64,000 nucleotides of DNA, from the NCBI GenBank assembly GCA_020740775.1, contig JAHEWK010000008.1, forward strand, positions 1,612,001 through 1,676,000. Direction: 5' to 3'. This DNA comes from Ilyonectria destructans (Eukaryota > Ascomycota > Sordariomycetes > Hypocreales > Nectriaceae). Below are positions 45,791 to 58,077 of the stretch, in pieces. Made by a program: the position numbers and the translations under genes. Under the pieces are notes generated by a model. It ran no database searches. It was not told the origin of the DNA and saw only the letters and a list, made by a program, of their open reading frames with translations. Positions within the stretch are counted from its first letter, which is position 1, and each line of letters starts with the position of its first letter.

Positions 45791-48700
45791 ATGAGCTTGG
45801 ATCCGCTGCTCCCCGTCGCTCCCGCAAGGGTGAAGGCGCTGCTGCTGCCGCTGGGCCAGATCAAGGCAGATCGCTTTGCTGCGTTCGTTGAGCGTCTAAA
45901 CCAGGAACATGTCGTCCACCTACGGGACGTCACCGCCGATGGCCGGCCGAACAGGAGTAAGAGGTGCCGTTGCCAACGACTAGGAGGGCCAACGCTGACC
46001 GTGACACCGCGCAGATATGTTCACGCCGCTGGCATACCCGGACGGCGCCATCATCTACGATCTCGTAACCCACGTACCCCCGCCATCCCACCTCTCCCTC
46101 ACTCCCTTCGACTTATACCGAGAACCCCTCGCCGTCATTGCACTGGCCGACGGCAACGAGATGAACCAGGCGACCTTCAGCAAACGAAACTCCGCGAATG
46201 GCCCCGGCCCGACCACAGTCGAGAAGAACATCCGGGCCCTGTACCAGGAGCTCGAGGACCTGCGCGATAACTACCCCAAGGCGCTGGCGCACCAGGTCTT
46301 GGTGTTTGACTACGTGGCCCCCAAGGGCACCGAGATCCCAATTCCCGAGGGCCTCTTTGCAATTCCCCCGGCCGATGATTGCAAGAGAACGACCATGAAG
46401 GCAGTTCTGTGCGATGTCTCTTCCCTGCTCCTAGCCGAAATGACAGCCCTCGCCAAGTCTTTCGAAGCTATGACTACGATCGAATCTCCAGGACACTACT
46501 CGGGTACAAGGCACACGAACGGCGCATCCTGGGGTGGAGAGGGAGGTGTCAATGGAATGTCAAGAAGGAACTCGCAGTTCGCGCTGCCCCAAGGTCGCTC
46601 AAGCTCGGCTGGTGGCATCATGGACAAGCATAACGCACGCATGTCAATGCCAGCATCCTCTCGACCCCCCCTGCACTCCAGCAGCTCAACGCCGGGAAGA
46701 CCATCGACGCCAGTCAAAAGTGGCCTCTCAAACTCGCCCCTAAACTCTGAGGTTGTCCACAGTCCAGATAGTGACCAATCAACGTCAGATACGATGGCGT
46801 CCCGTCCAGACCCTGCGGAGGCAGCTCGCGAAATGAGTCGCGATCGGGTCTCGGTGCAGGGTTTCGGCCCTGGCGGTGCAAACGAACGCTGGAGGCTGAA
46901 GGGCAAGGGTCGCGTATCAATTGTCGTGGGATCTATGTATCTACAGGCCGGACGATGGAGCGATTCCCTCAAGGAGCTTGTGGAAGGCGCCACCGTTGCG
47001 CGATCACTCAACGATCATGTATGGCACGGTAAAGCGTTGGAGCTTATCTTGATCAACCTCCTTCTCCTGGGGTGGTCCAACTTGGAGTTTCAGATACCAG
47101 CTGTATGCTTTGGTCCTCAGGACAGGCCCGCCAGTATCAGCTCCAAAGTCGACCTAGAAGGAGACTCTGACCAACCCAAGCATCTCAAACGCCTACAAGC
47201 GATTCTGTCAGATCTAATGGATCGTATTCTGGCACTTTACTCAAGGATATCGGCAGAGAACCTGCCCCCCCTTGCTCTCGCCGAAACTCATATCCGGTTC
47301 GCTAAGATTTTCTCGGCTATACACCTGAGCGGTGGCAAGCTTGGTAAGCCTTCCCTCGATATTATGGTTTTGGGGTCGATTCCCGATCCGACTCCGACCC
47401 CTACTCCTCGATATTTGGTCTCCCCAACAAGGCAGCAAATCGTCACGATACTCTTCAAGGCCTTTCCCTCATCTGCCTCGGAACTCCTCACTACTGTAGA
47501 CCGAGCGGCTATATTGAGCGGCATCGCGACTGTCTTAGGGCCTCTCGGGCTCCATCGAAAGAAGGCAATGGTGATACGAGAGCTTGTCTCTGTGCTCATT
47601 GGCGGCCTCGTTGAGGCTCGAACTCGGGGAGCCGCCGATATGGGCATTCATCCCGCTGCAGGGTTGGTCTCTCTGGCAGCGAGCGGAGGTACGGGCACCG
47701 GAGCTATGGCCTTGGATCTCGGCGATGCGGACATTGAGCAGGGCATCGAGGCGCTTCTTGGCCTCCTTTGCCGGTCCTATGGTATTGTCAGCTTTGACAT
47801 GGCGAAGAAAGTGACCGCCGATTCGACCAAGGATGTTGACGACTCGGATGAGGCGGTGATTACTAGGATACTTGGCCAGTCCTCTGCGAGGTTCTTTGGT
47901 TTCCCTGAGGTCAAGCTGAATATTCTTCGAGCCTGTATCAACTTCTCCGAGGCCTTGCCGGACTTCAATGGAGCCCTCAAGTTCTCGAGCGACCTCCTTC
48001 GCACGGCAGGGTCGGGAGTAGCCCCGGGGCCACGACGAGAGGACGCATCGCCAACAATCCATCGAGATGAGCAGGTGCGGCTGGCAACCAATATTTCTAG
48101 AACATCCACCCTCTCAAAGCGGTTGGGACTTTCACTATCAGCAGAATACTGGGACGAGTTTCTGGTTAGAAGTATCAAGCTGGAACCCCCCGCAAGCACT
48201 AGAATGCCGGTAGTCCATGCCAAGAGCGTCCTGCCTGGTGCGACCGCTAGCCGAGCATCTCAGGATGTGGATCCGTTCATCTACAACCCCTTCCTGAAGA
48301 AGCCCGATGAGATCATTAGCGAGAATCTTGTTGCTGGTGAGATAGCAACATTCAAGATTACGCTCCAAAACCCCTACGATATTGAAGTGGACATTGAGAA
48401 GATCGAGGTGGCTACTGAAGGCGTGGAGTTTGAGCCGATACCCGAGGTCACGGTCATTGGACCCTACCGCACTCAGGTGTTACGGTTGAGGGGACGACCC
48501 AAGGCGGCGGGAGACATTAAAGTCATTGGAGCGGTGATCAAGGTTCGAGGGTGTAGGGAAAGGCGGTTCCCTATATTCTCGGCAGCATGGACACCGGCCA
48601 GGGATGACAAGGTCAAAGCCAAGGGGATGATAGGCCTCGAAGAGAGCGTCGCCGCAGTCAAGCCTTTTGCTCGCGCCCTAGTATCAGAGACTCTCAGTCT

Positions 48701-50126
48701 CAAGGTTATCCAGGAGCAGCCGTTGGTGGTGGTCAAGGCCACGACTCTTGCGCAATCTTCGATCATGATTTTGGAAGGCGAGCGAAAGGTCTTTTCTGTT
48801 ACCCTGCAAAACCTCTCTACCACGCCTGTGGACTTTTTGCTGTTCTCGTTCAAGGACTCGACACAGGAACCACTCCAAGCAGCCCTCAGCAACCGGGACG
48901 CAACGCCAGCGGAGCTGTATGAGTACGAACTAATCTTAATGAAGAAGCAAGCCTTGCGACTACCTCGGGGCAACCAGGGCCGTAAAATTTCTCCTGGGGG
49001 CGAGGCGACATTCGACTTTGAGGTATTCGGCAAACCTGGCTTGACGTCTGCCATGATCCAGGTTGACTACACCCACCTCGGTTGCCCTCAGGATGAGATC
49101 AAAGAACAATTTTTCACCCGCCAAGTGTCTGTTAATCTTACAGTTACGGTCAATGCCAGTGTCGAGTTGGCTAGGATAGATGCGTTGCCCGTGTACGGAG
49201 ATATACCTCGACCGATCTGGGACCGCCTGGGGAGCGCAGTTGCAGCGAAGCCGAATGACTACTGCCTTGTCTCGATCGACTTGCGCAACGCTTGGCCGAG
49301 CCAGATGGCGATCCGACTCGAAAGCGATGACGGGGTGGCAGTGGAAGATGATATCCTCCCTGGTAACACAAGCCGCGTTATTCTCCCCGTGAAGAGAGTA
49401 TACCTGGAAGATCCGCATGCCACGATCCCGACTCTGAATCCTTCACGAAATCGACAATTTGTGGTCAGCACCAGCAAGATTTCACCGGAAATGGAGCGAG
49501 CCAACCGAGAAGCGTTCTGGTATCGAGAGAGAATTCTTGGCTGTCTAAAGGCTACGTGGCGGACAACGTTCTTGCCGAAGCGGAGTGGTTCTATCGATCT
49601 CAGGAACATCCGACTGACGTCGCGGATGATTGAGGCGATCAAGGTGGATGAAGTTGGGATTGAAATCTCCGTGGAGGACACAGATGACAGCGGTTCAGAG
49701 AAGGACGTAGCATATGTGGATGAATTCGCGACGCTCAAGGTGCGCGTTATAAACCGGACTGCCAAGCCGATATGCCCACTAGTCAGAATCATGCCAGCCC
49801 TCTGCCACCGACCGGCAAATGTGGCCCTGGAGTTTACGCGCAAGTTTGCTTGGAACGGCACATTGCAGCAGCTTATCCCCGAGCTCGAGGGGCACGGCAG
49901 TGCCGAGGTGGCTGTGGGCATGACGGCGCTTTGTCGAGGCGAGTTTGAAATCACAGCCTCAGTGGAGGAGGTACAGGTATGGGAAGATGCGCGAGCGGCA
50001 GAGAAGCCACAGGGACGGCCGCGGTCGGACACACAGTCGATGATGGATGCGGCGCTGGGAGTCAAGCAGCGGCGCATGTGGCATGCGAGACAACCATGCA
50101 TGCTCACAGTGAGAGACCGCGAGTAA
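45791..50126 (+). CDS. TRS120: TRAPP II complex subunit Trs120
   Basis: Exons 45791..45956 and 46015..50126; the 58-bp intron (GTAAGA...GCGCAG) joins GRPNRN to MFTPLAYPDG. The product is 1425 aa. It is a TRAPPII-specific subunit that helps activate Rab11/Ypt31-type GTPases at the late Golgi. Features are the N-terminal Trs120 region with YREPLAVIALADG and KALAHQVLVFDYVAP; a Ser/Pro-rich disordered insert (about residues 220-330); a helical repeat region; and C-terminal Ig-like beta-sandwich segments (PFIYNPFLKK, FKITLQNPYDIEVDIEKIEV, VTLQNLSTTPVDFLLFSFKD). Starting at the first Met of exon 2 (46017) would lose the conserved opening SLDPLLPVAPARVKALLLPL, so the short first exon is needed. Confidence 0.94.
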
Positions 50127-51003
50127 GGACAGCAACGCGATACCGAGGACGAGACCGAGAGCCACGATATAGGAGCCATGACGGAAAATGGAGGAAACCG
50201 ACATTTTAGTTGCGTATAGATTGTCGGGGACGAGGGAGAAGGCATTGCCAACCAAGCCCCTGAGTAGATATGTGATGATGAAGATGCAGAAGATGAATAT
50301 TCACACACAAACACAGATATAGATGCACGAATTGAAAACAGATAATATCGGATTGTTGTGATATTGAGAGGCCTGAGAAATTCCATCCTGGGGTGATGAT
50401 TGACTGGTTCTTGTCTCGGTTTCTGGGTAATTGATGATGTGAAGTTCAAGTATCGAAGGAGGGAGAATACCCAGATTTAGTGGACTAATTACCTACTTCG
50501 ACCACCCCAATCCACTAATACATCAACACACCCTTTCAGGAACATGCCCTCCACTAAAACGGCTTAGGATCTGATACGTCGCCGCCCAAAGTGTAAAGGC
50601 GCCACCAGCTGGCGGTGGCAGATTTTTTGCATGCCGCTAATGTCGCTTGACTAACTCACTACGTATGAGTTACCAGCGGCTTTTGTGACGCCTTCTAACG
50701 GTTTGATACTAGCATTAGTCGCCTAATTGTTAACTTGGTACCTTTTCTTGGTACTTTTCCCTAGTACTCGGAGAAGGGAGGAGTCTTTCCGCCCTAGCCG
50801 GCGTATCGCGCGCTCGCCATCCGAGTCAGCAGCAACGGCGGCAGCGGCTTTTCGCGGCAGAGGTAGATTTGAATGCCGGGGAGGTCTTATCAGGTTTTCT
50901 CTCTCTCCCTGCTCCTTCACCTTCACATCAGCTTGGCGCTTGTTGATTTCGTTCATCTGCTCTCGGACATTATTTTCAGAGGGGGAAAGGGCCGAGCGAA
51001 GAG
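50127..51003. other. Intergenic region, TRS120 to PABA synthase
   Basis: 3' UTR of TRS120 followed by the promoter and a CT-rich leader of the next gene. No gene is recognised. Confidence 0.5.
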
Positions 51004-53685
51004 ATGGCGATGGGGTCGAGAGTCGAGTCCGAGGCTGCGGCTGCGGCTTCAGCTTCGGCATCGCGCCCGAGGCGAATCCTTTTCATCGACGCCTACGACT
51101 CCTTCACCAACAACATTGTGTCGCTGCTGAGGACGATTCTCGGCGCTGAAGTGTTTGTCATCCGGATTGACTTGTCGACACTGGAAAAGACCAGAGACGG
51201 CGAGGAGAGCGGCCCGGCGCGGTGGACCGAGGCCGAGTTTGTCGATAACCTCGCTCAGTTCGACGCCGTTGTGTGCGGGCCCGGCCCCGGATCGCCGCTC
51301 AACCCGGATGATGTCGGCGCCTTCCGGCTGCTCTGGCATCTCCCCCCGCATCTTCAGGTGCCAGTGTTGGGCATCTGCCTTGGATTCCAGAGCCTCGTTG
51401 CCGCCCATGGCGGAGCGATTCGCCGTCTCCAGCGGGGGCTGCACGGCATGGTGAGGGAGATTGAGCATCGGGACAACGTGCCGGGCGACATTTTCCACCG
51501 GGTGCCCGACTTCAAGGCGACGCTGTACCACAGCCTCTGCGCCGATATTGGACAGGATGACGACCCGGATATGCCCTACGACGAATGGCGACGATACGCA
51601 CGCTGGGCTCCTACGGCCAAGGCCCCTGAGCTGCAACCCCTGGCGTGGACAACGGAGACGCGCGAGGACGGCCGCGGCGAGCGCATCCTCCAAGGCGTTC
51701 GGCACGTCTCGAAGCCGTTCTGGGGACTGCAGTACCACCTGGAGTCGGTGTGCACCGAGCCCGCCGCCCACGCCGTGCTGGAGAACTGGTTCCGCGCGGC
51801 CCTGCGGTGGAACGAGGCGCGCGGGCGGAGGGACCGCGATGGCTCGCTGCTGCAGATCCAGACGCTGTCGCCGCCGAACCACCTTCAGGCCGTAGCCGCG
51901 CACAGGCTCCGGGCGCGGATGCGGGACGGGGAGGCGGCGTGGTGGACGGGCGGAGCGCTGAATCATGTTGGACGGGACTGCGAGTACACATACCGCACGA
52001 TTCCGCTGCCGCGTGGAGTTGGCGTGCCGGACGTCGTCGAGGCGCTTGGCCTGGCAGCCGGCGAGTCCATCATTCTCGACTCGTCGAGCTCAACGAACGG
52101 GGATCCGCTGGCGCTGAGCAGCATCGTGGCGTTGGAGGTGGAGGAGGCATTGCGCTTCGAGTTCCATGTTTCGGACAACTTCGTCTCGGTGCGTCTCCCG
52201 GGACGAGGTGGCAATGCGGACCAAGTCGACACGGTTAGCCTCGACGACGGCGCGACCAATGTGTGGGAGATCATATCGGACTTCTGGGAGGCGCGGAGCC
52301 ACCCGCCGAACTCAACCGGAACCAACTCGCCATTCAAGGGCGGGTTTATGGGATTCATCACGTATGAGATGGGACTTCAGGGGCTCGACGAGAATATTGT
52401 ATCTGGGGAGAGGGGGCACAAACGACCCGACATCTGCTTAGCCTGGGTTACCAAGAGTCTTGTGCTAGATCACAAAGCCGGCGTAGCCCATGTCCAACAC
52501 CTGAGGCCCCGAGGTGCAGATGACGAGTGGCTTGTGTCCATGTCGGAGAAGATCCAGATGTCTCGCGGCTGGCTACGTTCTGGACGTAATGGTGTTAATG
52601 GACACACTAATGGACATGCTAATGGTCGTACCAATGGCCACGCCAATGGGCACAAAGCTTCGGTTCAGAACGGGCATCCTAACAACCGCGCGAAGATACG
52701 CATACCGTGTCCAGCTACATATGAGGAGCAAGTGCAGGCTTGTCAGGACGTCATCGCTGCGGGGGAGTCTTACGAGCTTTGCCTTACCTCCCAAACGACC
52801 ATGACAAGGCCGCGAGGACCACAGCTCAGCGCCGCCAACGCCGCTCGACAAACCAACGGGAGGAAACAACCGAACCACGACGGGAGTCCATGGCACATCT
52901 ATCAGACTCTACGGAAACGTCAGCCTGCCCCCTTTGGATCATTCATCCGTCTCGGTGGTGCAACTTTGCTGAGCAGTTCCCCTGAGCGATTTCTGAGTCA
53001 CAGCAGCAATGGACTGTGTTCGATGCGGCCGATGAAGGGTACTGTCCGCAAGTCGGAGGCTGTATCAACAGTAGCCCAAGCTGAGAAGATCCTCCATATC
53101 CCCAAGGAAGAAGCCGAGAACCTGATGATTGTTGACTTGGTTCGGCACGACCTGCATGGAGTATGTGGCGTCGGTAACGTCACTGTCCCTGACCTGATGA
53201 AGGTTGAGGAGTATGCGACAGTCTTCCAGATGATCACAGTCGTCAACGGCCAGCTCCCGGGCTATCAAGGGGGCAAGATTGACGGGATGCGACATGATAC
53301 CTTCGACTCTCCTTGCCCTTACACAGGTCTCGATGCCTTAGCCGCGGCGCTTCCGCCGGGTAGCATGACGGGGGCGCCCAAGAAGCGCAGCTGTGAGATC
53401 CTGCAGGTCATCGAGGGCCACCAGGAACGCAGCCTGTACTCAGGTGTCGTGGGGTACATGGACGTCACAGGGGCTGGAGATTGGAGCGTCACAATCCGGA
53501 CCATGTTCCGCTGGGACGACGAGGAGGCCCCCGCAGATGAGGCGGCCGGTGAGACGGAACCACGGGATGTGTGGCGAATCGGAGCCGGAGGCGCCGTGAC
53601 GATATTGAGCACACCCGAGGGAGAGCGGGATGAGATGTTTACGAAACTTGCGGGACCGATGGGAGTCTTCCGAGATACGGCTTAG
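51004..53685 (+). CDS. ABZ1: Bifunctional 4-amino-4-deoxychorismate synthase (fused PabA-PabB)
   Basis: A single-exon 893-aa protein. It makes 4-amino-4-deoxychorismate from chorismate and glutamine, the first committed step to p-aminobenzoate and folate. The N-terminal glutamine amidotransferase (about 24-265) opens with ILFIDAYDSFTNN. It has GPGPGSPLNP, the nucleophile Cys125 in LGICLGFQSL, and the catalytic His-Glu in WGLQYHLESV. The C-terminal chorismate-binding half has GGFMGFITYEMGLQG, FGSFIRLGGATLLSSSPERF, RPMKGT, IVDLVRHDLHGV and PPGSMTGAPKKR. The Lys in PMKGT distinguishes ADC synthase from anthranilate synthase, which has Ala there. A degenerate NGH/NGR repeat (52588..52653) interrupts the second half as a disordered loop. 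The start at 51004 gives an Ala-rich leader of about 20 residues. Confidence 0.97.
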   Translation: MAMGSRVESEAAAAASASASRPRRILFIDAYDSFTNNIVSLLRTILGAEVFVIRIDLSTLEKTRDGEESGPARWTEAEFVDNLAQFDAVVCGPGPGSPLNPDDVGAFRLLWHLPPHLQVPVLGICLGFQSLVAAHGGAIRRLQRGLHGMVREIEHRDNVPGDIFHRVPDFKATLYHSLCADIGQDDDPDMPYDEWRRYARWAPTAKAPELQPLAWTTETREDGRGERILQGVRHVSKPFWGLQYHLESVCTEPAAHAVLENWFRAALRWNEARGRRDRDGSLLQIQTLSPPNHLQAVAAHRLRARMRDGEAAWWTGGALNHVGRDCEYTYRTIPLPRGVGVPDVVEALGLAAGESIILDSSSSTNGDPLALSSIVALEVEEALRFEFHVSDNFVSVRLPGRGGNADQVDTVSLDDGATNVWEIISDFWEARSHPPNSTGTNSPFKGGFMGFITYEMGLQGLDENIVSGERGHKRPDICLAWVTKSLVLDHKAGVAHVQHLRPRGADDEWLVSMSEKIQMSRGWLRSGRNGVNGHTNGHANGRTNGHANGHKASVQNGHPNNRAKIRIPCPATYEEQVQACQDVIAAGESYELCLTSQTTMTRPRGPQLSAANAARQTNGRKQPNHDGSPWHIYQTLRKRQPAPFGSFIRLGGATLLSSSPERFLSHSSNGLCSMRPMKGTVRKSEAVSTVAQAEKILHIPKEEAENLMIVDLVRHDLHGVCGVGNVTVPDLMKVEEYATVFQMITVVNGQLPGYQGGKIDGMRHDTFDSPCPYTGLDALAAALPPGSMTGAPKKRSCEILQVIEGHQERSLYSGVVGYMDVTGAGDWSVTIRTMFRWDDEEAPADEAAGETEPRDVWRIGAGGAVTILSTPEGERDEMFTKLAGPMGVFRDTA
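52588..52653 (+). repeat. NGH-type tripeptide repeat inside PABA synthase
   Basis: Tandem units coding Asn-Gly plus His, Arg or another residue (AATGGNCAN-like nonanucleotide and 12-mer units) fall between two conserved blocks of the PabB domain. The encoded loop is hydrophilic and not conserved in the family. Confidence 0.7.
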
Positions 53686-54266
53686 GTGGGTATTTTATGG
53701 AAACACAGATTCGGAGCAAGAATCTAGACGGATGGGGGAAGAGAACAGGACGGGACAGTATATTGGTTAGATTTTTGAGCGTGGGCGGCACAGGCTTTGA
53801 CATTGGACATGATACCTCAACGTACACATCGTCGGAGTTTTTGGGATTCAACAGCATTAGACGGAAAAAGACGCAAGCAAACAAATGACGAATTGGGCAA
53901 TGGGCGTGCTAGATCGAGCAGATAGGCAGACTTGGTAGCATGGAATTACCACACTATTAACGACAACAGAACCGCTCCTCTCTTCGTCGTCCGACAGGCA
54001 CTCAAGCTTCCCTTGTCCAACATTGACGCAGATGCAGTCTCCCATACGTACTGACATGACCCACTGAATGCCCAAGTTTGAACTCCACCCTCCTGAATCG
54101 TACATGCGTTATGCCGGCGGTCATGTATTTATCTCGCTATGCAAACGTGGGGCGCGCTCTCCCATTCTCCTTCGGCACCGCAGGGTTTTTCCTTCAAAAG
54201 GCCGCAGTGGCAGGAGTTGAGAGCACGGGTATTGGCGTGAGCGAGCGCGTGCACAGATGGCCGCGT
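53686..54266. other. Convergent 3' region between ABZ1 and VPS55
   Basis: Both flanking genes end here. The region is moderately AT-rich, with 3' UTRs only. No gene is recognised. Confidence 0.55.
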
Positions 54267-54799
54267 TTAGAACTCCTGGTCCTCGGTGAAAAACATGCTG
54301 AAGCTGATGATGGTTCCGTAAATCAGCAGGCCACCAACTATGGACATGATCATGGCCTGGACCTCAATGAGACCAGAATGCGCGAGGACCACGGGGAGGG
54401 CTAGAAGAGACATGTTAGCAATTGGAGAATGAATAGACGCCGACATGTCCGCAGGACAAAAGGCAGCAGCAAAACATTGCGCTTCTCCGATTCCTGCCTG
54501 CTGATGCCTGCGCCGAGCCAGAGAGAAGGACAGAGCAACATACCCATTCCCATGACGACAAAGAAGCCGGTAAAGAAGCGACCGAGGTCGAGGACGGCAG
54601 CGCCGGAGCTCTCGACGAAGTCATCGGGGTTGGCGCAGTGGCCGCAGATCCAGTTGGGGACCGGGGCGAGCACATAGGTGGCGACGACGAGGAGCGGGTA
54701 GTAGACCTTCCACAGGGCGCAGGAGAGGATGACGAGGAGGAAGCCCACGGCGAGGACAAAGGAGAGGGCGATGATGGTCTTGAGCCCGGCGGTCGGCAT
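54267..54799 (-). CDS. VPS55: Vacuolar protein sorting protein Vps55 (OB-RGRP family)
   Basis: Exons 54799..54544 and 54400..54267 with a 143-bp intron (GTATGT...CTTCTAG); the join gives VVMGMALPVVLAHSG. The product is 129 aa. It is a small four-helix endosomal membrane protein that works with Vps68 in late-endosome-to-vacuole transport. Matches along its length are GLKTIIALSFVLAVGFLLVI, YPLLVVATYVLAPVPNWICG, DDFVESSGAAVLDLGRFFTG and IVGGLLIYGTIISFSMFF. The Met of MPTAGLK is the family start; the frame stays open 26 codons further upstream, but those are Pro/Arg-rich and unlike the family. A further 5' exon in the leader, for instance around 55120-55140, is possible but unproven. Confidence 0.95.
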
Positions 54800-55582
54800 G
54801 GTGGGCGGTTTGCGAGTGCGCGGAGCCGAGTTCGGGATGCGATGGTCGGAGGCGACGGGTGACGTCGGCGAGGTCAAGGGCGAGAATTGGACTTGGTAGC
54901 AGATCGGCTTGTTGCGAGCCCCCGCGGGGGAAGAGAAGAAATCGAGTCGAAGGCGTAGAGAGATTTGAGCAATGCGCTCGAATGGGGGAGGAAATGAGGA
55001 TGCGCGCGTGTCGAGGAGCTGGTGTGGGCGGAGGCTGAAGTGGTCGTGGCAGCAGTTGCGCGGCTGAGGCTGGGGCGGGTCAGTTCGGTGATGCTATCGC
55101 CTGGTCGTCACCCCAAAAGTACGTACCTCGCTCCGTCATGGTTGCTCCGGCGGCAAAGCCAGCTCAGCCGCGCGGAGAAACGCAGCCTCCGAAGCTCCGG
55201 GCTGCAGCGCGCTAGCTTCCAACGTGGAAGGCGGTGAACTGGACATTTCTGGTGTTTCTGGTCAGCAGCGACCGGGATTGGCGCACTGCTGGGGAAGGAG
55301 TGGTCGGGTGGAGGTGCAGGTGGTCCGAGCGTCCTGCCGCTCAGCAAAAGCGAACCAAAATGAACGGGGACCCAGAAAAAAAATCCGACAGCGAGAGAAG
55401 CAGAGGAAAAAAACAGGGCCCCGCTGCCGCCTTTCGTTCTCTCTCTCTACATATCTCAGTCTTTTCCCAGAGACGAGATATTACGATAAGATCTTCTTTT
55501 CGGTTGGGAATTCCTCTTCGCCAGACCTGCCTTCTATCAATTGAGAAAAAGAGAGGCCTCGTCTCCCCTCCAGTTGCCCAAT
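54800..55582. promoter_or_regulatory. Divergent promoter region, VPS55 and MAK16
   Basis: 783 bp lie between outward-pointing start codons. The region is GC-rich in the middle and has CT-rich runs near 55440 before MAK16. A GTACGTAC donor-like site on the minus strand near 55120-55127 hints at a 5' UTR intron for VPS55. Confidence 0.45.
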
Positions 55583-56620
55583 ATGTCGGACGAAATCATC
55601 TGGCAGATCATCAACCAGCAGTTTTGCTCCTTCAAGCTAAAGTATGTTCCCTCTCTTCGTCAAGTCTCTACACCCTTGGGACACCCGATAAACCCAAGGC
55701 GAATACCCTCAAATATATACTAACCTTTCCCCAGAACCGAGAAGAAGCAGAACTTCTGCCGCAGCGAGCACAATGTCACCGGCCTCTGCAACCGCCAGTC
55801 ATGCCCCCTCGCCAACTCTCGCTATGCTACGATCCGCCAACACCCTACTAAGCAGACCCTCTACCTCTACATGAAGACGATTGAGCGCGCTCATCTTCCC
55901 TCCAAAATGTGGGAGCGCATCAAGCTATCCAACAACTACAACAAGGCCCTTGACCAGATCGACGAGCGCCTCATCTACTGGCCCAAGTTCCTCATCCACA
56001 AGTGCAAGCAACGCCTCACCCGCCTGACACAGGTCCAAATTCGCATGCGCCGCATCGCTGCCGAGGAAGAGCGCCTGGGTGAGAAGATGGTTCCCAAGAT
56101 GGCCCCCAAGATCAGGCACCGTGAGCGCGCCCGAGAGCGCAAGGCCGAGGCCGCCGCTAAGCTGGAGCGCACCATCGAGCGAGAGCTGGTCGAGCGACTG
56201 CGACAGGGTGCCTACGGTGACCAACCCCTCAACGTCAGCGAGGACATCTGGAAGAAGGTTCTCAACGCCATGGAGCGTGATGGCGAGGGCAAGCGAGACA
56301 AGGACATGGACAAGGGTCTCACCGAGGATGGTGAAGAGGTTGAGGACTGGGACAGCGACGAGGACGAGGACGATGACCTGGAGAAGGTCGTCGAGTACGT
56401 GTCTGACCTGGACGAGAGCGAGGAGGAGCTGGGCGACCTGGAGGATTGGCTCGGCAGTGATGATGATGATGAGGAGGAGGAGGAGGAGGCCGACAGCGAG
56501 TCCGAGTCCGAGATGGCGGGCAACAAGCGAAAGCGTGGCCGTGTCATCAAGATGAAGAACAAGAAGCCCAGACAGGAGGAGAAGGCGAAGATGACGCTCA
56601 CCAACGACCTTGCTTGGTAG
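55583..56620 (+). CDS. MAK16: 60S ribosome biogenesis protein Mak16
   Basis: Exons 55583..55641 and 55735..56620; the 93-bp intron has a CTAAC branch and CCCCAG acceptor, and the join gives [18 protein letters not shown]. The product is 314 aa. It is a nucleolar assembly factor of early pre-60S particles that works with Rpf1. Features are [17 protein letters not shown], then [20 protein letters not shown] (a cysteine-rich, likely zinc-binding segment), [20 protein letters not shown], a long Arg/Glu helical stretch and an acidic Asp/Glu run of the usual kind, ending with a basic tail. The serine-rich frame on the opposite strand is a shadow of the acidic codons. Confidence 0.97.
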
Positions 56621-58077
56621 AATGGGAGTCTATACACATGGCGACAACGGCGTTCTGGAGTTTTTATCTCTCCGGCATGAATGCGCTTCTGCCGGAACAC
56701 CAAAAAAGAGGAAGGAGATGAGGACGATGAAGAAGAAGAATAGCATTGGGTGGTGTACCGGATACCAAAATAGTTTATTACCTCTTGCCCATTTGTGTCA
56801 TCTCGTTTCTTATCAATGCCGCTGTTTGTTTTTTATATATGTGATGCCTGGCAGCCAGTGCTTCTGTACTACCATGTCCGTCATAAGAAAGTGGGTTTGT
56901 TTTCTGAAGAATATGTCTTGGAGATCAAGAACGTCTAACTTCGCAACATAAATTTACAAATTAATCAATTCATTCTCCGTGACGACCACGTTGGATTTGA
57001 ACAACCATATCCGTGAGATCTTGGTGAACCTGCAGGTGAATATTTGCGATGTTGATAATCGAAGGCGGCCAGCCTCGCGACGATACCAGCCCATGTACTT
57101 GGGAGGTGAAATATGGGCTCCGAGAGTGTGTTAAGCTGAGGACGTAGTTTTGATTGTAAAGTAGACGGCTATGCTAACATTCTTGGGAGAAACTCTGCCA
57201 ACGCCAGCGCCAGCGCCAGCGCCACCCGGCTCACTTGGATCGCGGCATTGATCAGACCCAAGAGCAAAATACCTAATTTCCATCTACATCGAAGATCAAT
57301 AGGGTAGATTTGAGCATCTACCTAGTGGATGTGTCGGTCTGACTGTGCTGGGAAAGTGACTTATAGGCAGACATTTAGAATGACCTCTCGGTGTCGTAGT
57401 CCTGCTATTTTTAAATGCCTAGATATTTGTAGAGTACTATTTTGCCTCTTGTCAAAGTTAATATCGTTGTTAGTTTCCCATACCGGTGATGCCTTGGAGT
57501 CCTGCCTGCCTGTCCTACTTTCCTACTGTCCTGGCCCGTCTAGCGTAGGATGCGATCAATCCCACCAACTCAAAGCCGGCTACCCTGCACCAACCACCCC
57601 ACGTTACAGGGCCTTCCCAGTCCTACAATCCCTACCAAGTCAGCATTTTAGCTCAGGCAGCTATGAAACCAGCCCACTTCGTACCAACGTCACCGACTCC
57701 ATCGCCTCCCTGTCCCCTCTTCAACCTCACACATCCCTCCAAACCTGCCAACTCGACTCCTTTCTACGACTCCAACAGCTACGATCCGCGCACCGGAACT
57801 GCGACTCGGAATTCCAAACGATTGAACCCATCTCGCCAATCTCGCTTCTTCACGCCCTCGACACACGCCGCGCTTCTTGCGGACACTGACGTCCTCTTAC
57901 TGCACCTCCGCCCTCGCTTTGCGCCTACATCCCCCTTGATACGGACGAGCACACGCCACCGAGAGACTCCAGGGTCGGAACACACCACTCCCAATCGGCT
58001 GGGACGCACCCAACGGACGCATTATCAATTGATCGACACACCGCTGCAGTGACGGACTCATCCGGCATCTGGTAGCC
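56621..58077. other. Intergenic region, MAK16 to the MSO1-like gene
   Basis: It holds the MAK16 3' UTR, a short GCCAGC hexanucleotide repeat at 57203..57226 and a C-rich leader for the next gene from about 57560. An open frame at 57663-58052 has leader-like Thr/Pro composition and is not called. Confidence 0.5.
57203..57226. repeat. GCCAGC hexanucleotide repeat
   Basis: Three perfect GCCAGC units plus a partial fourth lie in intergenic DNA. A simple microsatellite with no attached gene. Confidence 0.8.

Noticed and set aside
56212..56703. Serine-rich minus-strand frame
   Set aside because: Antisense shadow of the acidic run of MAK16.
57663..58052. Thr/Pro-rich frame before the MSO1-like gene
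   Set aside because: Leader-like composition with no similarity to known proteins; ends just before the real ATG.
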